This document shows, one piece after another, positions 55,954 through 64,000 of a DNA stretch of 64,000 nucleotides. Source of the DNA: Rhipidocladum racemiflorum (taxonomy: Eukaryota > Streptophyta > Magnoliopsida > Poales > Poaceae); contig CM070572.1 of assembly GCA_036346355.1 (NCBI GenBank), positions 32,711,944 to 32,775,943 of the forward strand, in the 5' to 3' direction. The position numbers and the translations under genes were made by a program. Position 1 is the first letter of the stretch; every line of letters begins with the position of its first letter. A model generated the notes under the pieces. That model was not told the origin of the DNA. It was given only the letters and a program-made list of their open reading frames with translations, and searched no databases.

Positions 55954-57064
55954 TGAATGGCCAGAATGGTGATCAGATGATGGTGAATGATCTAAAAGAA
56001 AAATTTCCCCACCTACTAGACAAGAAAAGCCAACCAAAGATCAAAGAATCAAAAGAAAAAAATCCTTATTCCAAGATTGAATGTGGGTCTTTGATGATCA
56101 AAGTGATCTAGGATAGTCACATACTTATCACAGCAATAAAAAAGCACAAGAGATGATGTCCAAAAACACAATCTACAAAAACTTTCTTCTCAAGCACAAA
56201 GATCAATTTCTTGCAAAAGAGGCACAAGGTTTGCCTAGATAATTGTGATATGATCTAAAAAAGATTCATCCATCAATCATTCATCCTCGGCAAAAGATCC
56301 AAAAGTATATAGAATGAGGGGATGAAAAATCTAAATGTGCAAAAAGTAAATTGCAAGAATTTAAAGTGCAGAAATTAAATTGCTTTAATTTAAATTACAG
56401 AATGTAAATACTTAATGTAAAACATACTGTAAATGTGGAAAGTAAATTCAGAATCGAGAAGGAAAGTAAATTTTTATTGCTTTGAGAGGAATGATTTACA
56501 AAGTCTCACAACAAGGTGGGAAAGACTCAAAGGTGCACAACCAAAATCCTTCTCCAAAGACTTACTCCCTCATACATGGACTAACCCTTACCCCTCTATT
56601 TATAACAACCTCGGAGCAATTTTCACCCTTGATTCTTTTTTGTTCAAGAAACTTCATGAAGGGTTGAGATTCACTCCCTCATACATGGGCTAACCCGCAA
56701 TCCAATAACATAACGGATTTTGCATGCTTCTCAAAGTTAGCTAACTTGACCGCTACTTTATCCTTTAAACCTTGATCCAACGGCTCTCCTTGATCCGAGC
56801 AGCTCCAAGCTAGCATCTCATCCATTCCCTTATCTTCTAGGCTCGCAGCGACTCCGTCTTCGGTTATCCTCTGGCGATCCCCAACCGTCTGGATCTCGAC
56901 GCACCTCGCCTAGTCCCGGTCATCCTCCGCCTCACCATAACCTAGCACCATCGTCCTGCAACCATCAAAAACAAGGAAACACATCACATAGCAATGTCCA
57001 AAATGATATGCAACAATCATCTAATTGCTCAAATTTCAAATCTAATTCAAATCAAACTCAAACC
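55954..57064 (-). repeat. 5' LTR of the copia element, outer end truncated
   Basis: Aligns with 50540-52546 through AATTCAAATCAAACTCAAA, where similarity stops at about 57064. About 55 terminal bases, including the expected TG start, are missing. Confidence 0.8.
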
Positions 57065-57972
57065 CAAACATACCTGATCTGACTAGAAACTAATCCAACT
57101 ATATATATTTGATGATTGATGAACAAAATATAACCATGCATGGTCCCTACCAGAGCATTGTTAAATGGATCTCTTGGATCACTGACAATGGTGAAGCTTT
57201 GGTGAACACCATTGTTTTATGGAGATGCAGCTGAGGACCGACAGAAAGTCAATTGTACCTTCCACGAGAGCCTCACATGCAAGCGAATGGTCCGGCCTTA
57301 ATTTTAGAAGAAAAATAATAATTTGCTTAGATACGTACGCATCTCGGCAGTTGCTACCAAATGTATATTTTCTCATGATGCTATGTCGAAACGTGACCAA
57401 CTTTTTCTTGATACAATCTTTAGTAGGTGCTTGGTTTTGTTGATTCCTGTACCCTCATGACTATATAGAGATAAGGTGATCGATAATATATATTTGTTGC
57501 TACAAATCCCCGTATATAGGAAAGTCGTGAAACATAAGTCAATATATATATGTGCAGTTCATAATTAAGTTAATACTTAAGGTCCGTTAAAAACGCAAGA
57601 ATCAATTTTACAGAAATTTCTTAGGAATTACACATAAAACGGCCCAGTTCTCACATGATTCAGGAAAAAATATCGTATTTTAACCGGGGTCTTAATTTGT
57701 CCATATATAATACTAGGTTAATTTTAAGCATGAAATGATAGATTTTTAGTAATATAGTATCATGAATTAATTAAACTTATTCCTAACAGTTAATCTCATT
57801 GTATATATGATGCCAACTGATTGAAGCACCCTTCAACGTAGTTACTTAGCAAGTCATTCATGAATAATATTGATGTCGCAGTACGTCTTTCAATTAAGGT
57901 CTGAAACTTGTTTGTCGTAGACTTAATTAATGAATTCAATAGAGTTCACCTGATCGAATTGTCAGGCACATG
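57065..57972. other. Intergenic sequence
   Basis: No gene recognised. A 73-residue minus-strand frame at 57179-57400 shows no known motif. Confidence 0.45.
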
Positions 57973-58205
57973 CTCCCTTCGTCCCACAAAGAGTACATTT
58001 CAAGATTTTTTAAGACAAATTAGTGTGCAAGGTAAATGCATATGACCCTCATTACTTCATACACAAGCATGCTGGTGCTTCGGTTTCCACATGCACTTAA
58101 ATGAGCTTGTATACACTTACAGCTTGACCCTACGGACTAAAGATGCACTCTTTGTGGGACAAATTTTAAACACTAGAAATACACAAAAGAGTGGGACAGA
58201 AGGAG
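57973..58205. mobile_element. Stowaway MITE, family A copy 4
   Basis: Ends are CTCCCTTCGTCCCACAAAG and GTGGGACAGAAGGAG. It shares the interior of the 16104 and 43832 copies. The left TA has mutated to TG and the right TA is intact. It is the most worn family A copy. Confidence 0.8.
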
Positions 58206-58351
58206 TAAGCATCAAATACTATAACTAGACAATTAATTTTTTTAATTACATGGTAGAGGCATTACACACATGCCGCAAGTGCGCGCACGCACACATATGC
58301 GCCCCTAGCACGTACGTCTGGGATAAATTCATGACCTCATGTAGCACAAGC

Positions 58352-58740
58352 CACTACTACAGAACTGGGCATCACAAGCGGTATATTACAAGCGGTTAGG
58401 TGCGAACCGGTTCTGGCCCACGCACCAGAAGCGGTTCGTGAGCAACGGGCGGGAGGGGGTCTCTAGAAGCGGTTGGTCATACGAACCGCTTGTGTTGACA
58501 ACCATCACAAGCGGTTCGTTTACCAAACCGCTTATGAATTATCACAAGCGGTTTGAGACCTCAGCCGCTTGTAGAGATTTATATTTAGAAGCGGTTCGTG
58601 TATCAAACCGCTACTGAAGTCTTAGTTTTAGAAGCGGTTTGTTTGTCAAACCGCTTCTAAATCGAAGCGGTTTGACATACAAACCGCTTCTAGAACTCAA
58701 CCTTCAGAAGCGGTTTGTATATGAAACCGCTTCTAGAATC
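58352..58740 (+). repeat. CACTA terminal inverted repeat and subterminal repeats
   Basis: About 17 copies of AAGCGGTT or its complement AACCGCTT occur in 390 bases, many as facing pairs such as AGAAGCGGTTTG ... CAAACCGCTTCT that could form hairpins. In En/Spm elements such motifs are binding sites for the TnpA-type protein; that function is assumed here. Confidence 0.9.
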
Positions 58741-59297
58741 CCTCCCGCCCAGCGCTTTAAACTTCTTCTTCCTCCCCGAGCCAACAATCGATGAGCGAGA
58801 GAAGGGCCGAGCAGCGTTCTTCCGGGAGGTGCTGCCCAAATTTTTGTTTTGAAATTGCTGGTGATTTAGCTTCAAATTAAGTGTTTTAAGGTCAATAAGA
58901 GCATGTTAGCATCTTTCTCACCTACATATTGCTGTTTTTTATGCATTGGATGTGGAGAAATCATGATTTATTCATGTTGAAATGTGTTGCTTTGCTAGGT
59001 AGAACATGTTGAAATGTGTATGGTATGAAGTTGTTCCCCAAAATTTATTTTGTATGCTTGTTTTTGTTATGGTATGAAGATGTATGGTGATCTAGTTCAA
59101 AATATGACATTGCAATGAAGTAATTAGTAGTGTATAAAATAAAATAGGAAAACATGTTAAGGATAAAAAAATAATTAGAAAGGTAGAAAGGGATAAAAAA
59201 AATAATTAGAAAGGTAGATCTTTAATTGCATGAAGGTGTAGGTGGGGTTGTTTTTCTTGGAGAAGAAAAAAATATATGAAATTATTACTTGTTGTAG

Positions 59298-59453
59298 ATG
59301 AACCGGCAATGGATGTACAATGCGGACCGTCGATCGAGAGAGTTCATTGATGGCGTGCAGGCTTTTCTCGATGCGGCCATTGCATTCCTGCCTCCAGGCA
59401 GCTTCATATGTTGTCCGTGCGTAGATTGCAAGAACGAGAAGGAGCACTCATAG
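59298..59453 (+). pseudogene. Truncated first exon of a TNP2-type transposase (Transpos_assoc domain)
   Basis: ATG opens MNRQWMYNADRRSREFIDGV and continues to PGSFICCPCVDCKNEKEHS before TAG, 51 residues. The W-M-Y start and the CPCVDCKN cysteine motif mark the N-terminal domain of plant CACTA transposases. The rest of the transposase (the catalytic part) is absent; subterminal-type repeats follow directly at 59468, so the gene has been deleted after this exon. Confidence 0.8.
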
Positions 59454-59467
59454 CGATGGCAGGTTAT

Positions 59468-59612
59468 GAATTGGAACCGCTTGTAGAGATCTCTCTCTAC
59501 AAGCGGTTATTAATTGGAACCGCTTATAGAACATTTTACAAGCGGTTTGTATTAAGAACCGCTTGTAGATCTCACGTTTACAAGCGGTTTGTATTAAGAA
59601 CCGCTTGTAGAG
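59468..59612 (+). repeat. Second, internal cluster of CACTA subterminal-type repeats
   Basis: Seven copies of ACAAGCGGTT or AACCGCTTGTAG lie here, more than 1 kb inside the element. They use the CAAGCGG variant rather than the GAAGCGG variant predominant at the end. Confidence 0.85.
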
Positions 59613-59865
59613 GTGGCTGCCTTTATACACGCTCGCACTCTCTCCCTTCGTCACACCTCCAAATTTTCCTAAGTCCCGCGCGCCCTGCAGCTCACGCCAG
59701 TCGCCGCTCTGTGCACCTTGGCCGACGCCGCCTCCATACGCAAGCGCCGCTGCGCCACCCCACCCCGGAGGAGGTAGGTATAGCTGTGTACCCCCACCTC
59801 CTCCTCTATTCTGATTGCCCATAAGGTGTTCGATGAAATGTCCACAAGGCATTTTCATATATGTA

Positions 59866-60141
59866 TTTGGTATGTTGGTATGTATGTTGTTAATTATGTT
59901 CATATATGTATTTGGTTTGTTGGTATTTGGTATGTTGGTATTTGGTATGTTGGTATTTGGTATTGTGTATATATATTGAGAGACATTGTATTTGGTATGT
60001 TGGTATTTGGTATTTGGTATTGTGTATATATATTGCGAGACATTGTATTTGGTATGTTGGTATTTGGTATGTTGGTATTTGGTATGTATGGTATTTGGTA
60101 TGTTGGTATTTGGTATTGTGTATATATATTGAGAGACATTG

Positions 60142-60176
<35 letters not shown>

Positions 60177-60349
60177 TGTTGGTGATGGTGTATGGTATTT
60201 GGTATTGTGTATATATATTGAGAGACATTGTATACATATATATATACATATATATACATATATATATACATATATATGTGTGTGTGTGTGTATGTTGTTG
60301 GTGATGGTGTATGGTATTTGGTATTGTGTATATATATTGAGAGACATTG

Positions 60350-60396
<47 letters not shown>

Positions 60397-60412
60397 TGTT
60401 GGTGATGGTGTA
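59866..60412. repeat. Compound minisatellite with (TG)n and GGTATTTGGTATGTT units
   Basis: Left part: many TTGGTATTTGGTATG units punctuated by TATATATTGAGAGACATTGT. Right part: three units of about 100-120 bases containing (TG)n, GTTGTTGGTGATGGTGTATGG (near 60174, 60294 and 60394) and TATATATTGAGAGACATTGT. The open frames across this stretch are artefacts of the repeat. Confidence 0.9.
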
Positions 60413-60570
60413 TGGATCGGCTCGGCTCGTTAGGTCAATTCCAAAAATAAATTGAATTTTGCGGTAGATCGGCTCGTTAGCTCAATACCATATATATATT
60501 GAAATTGAATTTTGCGCTAGATCGGCTCGGCTCGTTAGCTCAATTCCAAAAATAAAATGATATTAAATTA
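60413..60570. repeat. Three tandem units of about 55-70 bp with GATCGGCTCG
   Basis: Units contain GATCGGCTCG, CTCGTTAG, TCAATTCCAAAAATAAA and TTGAATTTTGCG. They lie between the minisatellite and the transposase gene. Confidence 0.8.
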
Positions 60571-60775
60571 AACTATGTTAATTTTAAAAATGACCGAAAA
60601 AATGTGAACTTGGCTCATTTCCACCCCTACCTCCACCTCACACAACAACTCCTGTGAGATCTGTTCTTTCACCGACGTCCCCTTTCCTCCTCATGTTGGT
60701 ATATGTATACCTATATATATATATGTTGTTATAGATGTTTTCGAATTTAAGGTTACATTATATCAACATTTATAG

Positions 60776-63075
60776 ATGGCACAACCAACACGTGGTGACC
60801 CTAATTTCGACGAGGAAGAACAGTTCCTGTTAGACTCCATCGCCAACTATGAAGGTTATCCTGCGGCATTGTGGCGGTAACAGTTCCGGCGAGAATGTGG
60901 ACGCCGTTAACACCGAGGTATGGTCAGAAGAAAATAATTCCTGTGGGCATGTTAATTAATCGCAATTCATTATTAGAATACACTCTGACATGTTATATAT
61001 ATGTTTGTTTATTTAAAGCCTGGTACATCGAGCAACCAATCCAAGAATCGGGGACCTAACAAGAAGCCGTCCACAAAGCATGTGTTTACCGATATTGACA
61101 ACGATGGGAAGCCGATTGCCCCTCTTTCAGCAGTTGGGCCGTTCAACAACGCCTGCGGTTACCACGTAAGAGATCACGTCCCAATTAGCATCAAGAAATG
61201 GGCTGAAGTTCCTCAAGCTACCAAGGACCTCCTCTGGCAAGATATTCTGGAAAATTTCACATTTCCTCAAGGGTTTGGAGACAAGGCCAAGAATTATACG
61301 TTGAAGAAGATGGCACTCTCATTTCAGTCATGGAAGTCGGCTCTCAGCCAAAAAATGCGTGCGCGAAGGGAGAAAGACCTGACTTCAACCAATTTCCTAA
61401 TCTGGCCGATCAGCTTTGGGAAGCATTCGAGGAGTACAAGATGCCGGTGAAGGCCAGGTGCAAGTCGAAGAATAAGACCAATGCCGCAGATGAAGAAGTA
61501 CCACCACCATCTCGGTACGGTGGTTACCTCAAGGCTGTGCGAAATGGGACAAGAAAGAAGAAGAATTATTGGCCAAGGGCGTCACACCGTTCTTGCTTTG
61601 TGGGAAGAGCGCTGCGCAATTGGTTCATGGAGTCACGGGGAGCCTTGCGGATGATGGCGCTTGGTGATGCTACCAAATGTACAAGATGTTGGCCGAGAAT
61701 TGTACAAGCCGTCGAGCGATCTCGGTCGAGGCTCTTTTGTGGTAGACAGGAGAACGATGAGCTAACACATGCCCTCCAAACCCCTGAGCACCCGGGACGG
61801 ACACGAGGTTTTGGCAAGACGCCATGGAAGTACGGTTTCGTGAAGGATACGCTTTCGTACAGGAGCCGCCAGAGAACCAAAACAAGAGAAGCAAATAAAA
61901 TGCGCCAATTGGAACGGGAGCTTAGAGCAACCCAGGCTAGCATTGGAGATCTAGTGGCGCAACAAGTGCGGATAGCTCTCAGTAACCTTCAGGGATCAGC
62001 AGGTCCAATCAATCAGCCGGACGCCATGATCAGCCCGTCGGTAGCGGCGGGCATTGGCGTCCACCAGGGCCCCTCAAGGGGACGAAGACTTGCAAGCCCA
62101 TTATCCCGTTGATGATATAAGGGTTCGCCGCCAGTGTGAGCTACACATCGATGCGCGCAACCTCTCCATCAGGGTGGCTTACGGGATGGCATTGCCGGTG
62201 TCACCGGGCCAGACCTTCCACTGCAACACAATACCCATGGGTTACTCGAAGGTCGCAGTGGAGGAGGTGCTGAGCGGATTTGAAGAACTAGTACTCGATA
62301 TTGCTGGAGGCGACGACGTTACCAAGCTTGGACAGGCCCTCCACAATATCATCCTCTGGCGAAAAAGGTTGATCATATTTCCAGATGGCGTGGAGGCGTC
62401 ATCTCGAAAGCCGCCCGAGGAAGCTCGTCTCCTCCACAACGACAACCGACACCTCCTCCACAACGACAACCCACGCCTCCTCGACAACCGACGCCTCCTT
62501 CAGCGTCGCCTCCTCCACAACGACAATCGACTCCTCCTCCACAACAACAACAGACGCCTCCTCCACAACGACAACAGACGCCTCCTCCACAACGACAACT
62601 GACGCCTCCACCATCTCCTCCGAGGAAGAAGCTCAAGAGCCATACTACTCCACCTGCTCCCACGAAGGCACAGTCCAGCCGGTCAAAAAGGGTAAAGGAA
62701 CCTCCAAAGAGGGCATATGATAGGACCGACGAGGAGAATTACGCGATCGTCACCAAAGAAGTGGCTGCACACTTCGCACCAAAGAAGTCAGCTGACCCAA
62801 ACGTCGAAGTTGATCCAAAAGTGATGGAACACTTCTTGACCTGTCGTGCAATGCCACTCCCTGTGCCGTCCAACTATGAACGTACAATAATAAAGGCTAC
62901 ACGGAAGAGTAAACAGGGTCAGGCGGCGGTGGCAAAGCAGAAGAGAGATCAAGATCAGCTGCGGCAAGATCAGGAGAACCTTGAGAGATTTATGAAGGAG
63001 GCAGGACTCACTTCCGTAGCTGGTGCTCTAGGATCAGATGTTCTCCACAATGGCAGAAGTCAGATGGCAATATAA
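60776..63075 (+). pseudogene. Plant transposase, Ptta/En/Spm family (Transposase_24-like), frameshifted
   Basis: First exon ATG at 60776 (MAQPTRGDPNFDEEEQFLLD) runs to GAG before GT at about 60917, with a frameshift near 60870. The next exon starts at 61019 (PGTSSNQSKNRGPNKKPSTK). It contains FGDKAKNYTLKKMALSFQSW, PNLADQLWEAFEEYKMP, SRYGGYLKAVRNGT, KGVTPFLLCGKSAAQLVHG and a coiled-coil stretch (MRQLERELRATQASIGDLVA), spread over different frames. Later come a TPPPQRQ-rich low-complexity region (62430-62640) and an AYDRTDEENYAIVTKEVAAH segment. At least three frameshifts are visible (near 60870, 61385 and 62050-62400). In relatives such a protein binds subterminal repeats and assists transposition. 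Confidence 0.83.
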
Positions 63076-64000
63076 GCTTGGCTGGGAGTTAATTGATCCA
63101 AATAAGATAAAGGACCTGCCAACCAAGATGCGACAATTTCATGAATGGTACATGATAGAGTCTGCTCAACAAAGAAAAATGTTCCCCCTCCGGGTCAGAC
63201 AAGAAGATTTCTATCGTGGGGACAACACCATATGGCTCGAATTCGAAGACATATACAATATCTACCATAGCGACTCTATGAACGTGTCTCTCATGAGCTG
63301 CTGGTGCCTGTAAGTATCAAGCTCATAACTTTACCATTTACTTCCTTGTACCATAGAAGTGCAACTCTAATAACTTATCCATTTCTACGTAGAATGGAGA
63401 TACAACGATGTAGAAAAGCGAGAACATATTCAACGTGGGCTTCCTCGACCGTAAATTGTCAATGAGATCGTATTTCGATACAGCGCTAAAGCTCTTCTGG
63501 ATTTCGTTCTAGATGCATTCATGGGACAACACTACAAACCATACATACTTCGGCCCTTCAACTTCATGTACGTATATTTTCGTGTTCTCATAACGCATTA
63601 ATAAACTTTTCTTTTCCAAGGCATTGATTATATCGCTAGCTAGTTATATATATGTCACAATATATGACCAGGTATCACTTTGGATCCTTTTGGTCATCAA
63701 GCTTGATAGTAGCAAGATCATTGTTCAAGACTCAAAAGGGGACCGGTGGAACAATATCGATTATATCATTGATGTCCTAAACAGGTTTATAGCAAATATA
63801 TATACAATTGTTTACTTATTATATTGAAATACCTTGCTAATTCCAAGTCGATAATTGCTATTCATAATAACGCGTCACACAGTGGCATTCGCAAGGTTTC
63901 GCAAGAAGCAACAAGAACAATTCGAGAATGAATTCACCTTTCAAATAAGCACTCGAGTATTAAAAGCAGGCAGTGGAAACAACTTATGTGGCTATTATGT
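63038..64000 (+). pseudogene. Ulp1/C48-like SUMO protease region of the CACTA element, cut by the window end
   Basis: Exons appear to be about 63038-63312 (QFHEWYMIESAQQRKMFPLR, NIYHSDSMNVSLMSCWCL), about 63392-63560 (MEIQRCRKASTFNVGFLDR, FDTALKLFW) and about 63671-63785 (LWILLVIKLDSSKIIVQDS, WNNIDYIIDVLNR). A last exon from about 63880 ends in SGNNLCGYYV at the window edge, where the Cys is in the position of the protease nucleophile. The expected His-Trp pair before ILLVI is not readable in frame, and an in-frame stop follows FWISF. Such domains occur next to or fused with transposases in plant CACTA elements; their role in transposition is unclear. Confidence 0.72.

Larger units (their letters stand above)
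50540..57064 (-). mobile_element. Decayed Ty1/copia retrotransposon with internal deletion and nested hAT elements
   Basis: Two related long repeats, 50540-52546 (interrupted) and 55954-57064 (truncated), flank a copia interior. Beside the right repeat is an initiator tRNA-Met primer site (minus strand TGGTATCAGAGC at 55951-55940) and beside the left a polypurine tract (minus strand ATCACGGGGGAGAT), so the element points left. Without its hAT insertion the left LTR is about 1.17 kb. The right LTR lacks about 55 bases at its outer end, and no target duplication can be tested. The interior keeps only the end of reverse transcriptase and the RNase H. LTR copies differ at many sites, so the insertion is much older than the other LTR elements here. 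Confidence 0.85.
58352..64000 (+). mobile_element. CACTA (En/Spm) element, left end and interior, continues past the window
   Basis: Starts with the CACTA-type terminus CACTACTACAGAACTGGGC, followed by dense subterminal repeats (58375-58740). Inside are a truncated Transpos_assoc exon (59298-59453), a second cluster of subterminal-type repeats (59468-59612), tandem repeats (59866-60570), a broken Ptta/En/Spm transposase gene (60776-63075) and an Ulp1-like protease region (63038-64000). The right terminus and the 3-bp target duplication partner (left candidate AGC, 58349-58351) lie outside. Because both genes are broken, this copy is probably immobile without help. Confidence 0.88.

Noticed and set aside
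57179..57400. 73-residue minus-strand frame as a gene fragment
   Set aside because: No motif, no adjacent exons with splice signals, and surroundings are AT-rich intergenic sequence.
59448..60455. Frames of up to 299 residues rich in Tyr, Ile and Asn or in Val, Cys and Trp
   Set aside because: They are translations of the TG/GGTATTTGG tandem repeats and have no independent coding evidence.
1..64000. CRISPR arrays or bacterial-type operons
   Set aside because: No evenly spaced direct repeats with unique spacers; all genes are intron-containing plant genes or transposons.

Overview
This window is plant nuclear DNA, most likely a rice-type grass (Oryza). The evidence is split genes with GT-AG introns, GC-rich 5' ends, several Stowaway-type MITEs, foldback elements inserted in (TA)n tracts as in the rice Micron family, and nested LTR retrotransposons. 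Three host genes are well supported, all on the + strand in the left half. The right half is almost entirely transposable elements in various stages of decay.

Left part (1-13.4 kb): the 3' portion of an RRC1/SR140 (U2SURP-type) splicing-factor gene. Eight exons (8983-12971) encode SURP, CID, SAP-like, cwf21 and RS regions. The RRM half is not in the window, so the intron before 8983 is at least 8.98 kb. It contains a young, complete 5.59-kb Ty3/gypsy chromovirus on the minus strand (3090-8679; 530-bp LTRs with 6 differences, GAGAG target duplication). A short Helitron-like insert lies in the last intron.

Middle part (13.8-28.9 kb): a 1-kb repeat carrying three tRNA-like segments (13.83-14.82 kb); MITEs, including a nested pair at 16.77-17.18 kb; a complete PP2C phosphatase gene (about 17.2-22.5 kb, 355 aa, ten coding exons); and a complete gene for a chloroplast YbaB/EbfC nucleoid-associated protein related to STIC2 (about 25.5-28.9 kb, 188 aa, seven coding exons).

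Right part (29-64 kb): two foldback elements inside (TA)n microsatellites (29.0-29.9 kb); a composite LTR element (34459-42215) with 220-bp copia-type LTRs and a perfect GGGGA duplication, whose interior carries an opposite-strand, 5'-truncated gypsy chromovirus; a gypsy LTR fragment (about 45.85-47.31 kb); a decayed copia element (50540-57064) with an internal deletion and two hAT-type insertions; and the left end of a CACTA (En/Spm) element starting at 58352 and running off the window. The CACTA element holds a truncated Transpos_assoc exon, a broken Ptta/En/Spm transposase (Transposase_24-like) and an Ulp1/C48-like protease region.

The three host genes are functionally unrelated (splicing/light signalling, dephosphorylation, chloroplast protein handling) and do not form a pathway. 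No rRNA gene, intact tRNA gene or CRISPR array was seen. All family assignments rest on motif reading without database searches, and exon borders were inferred from splice consensus and frame continuity.
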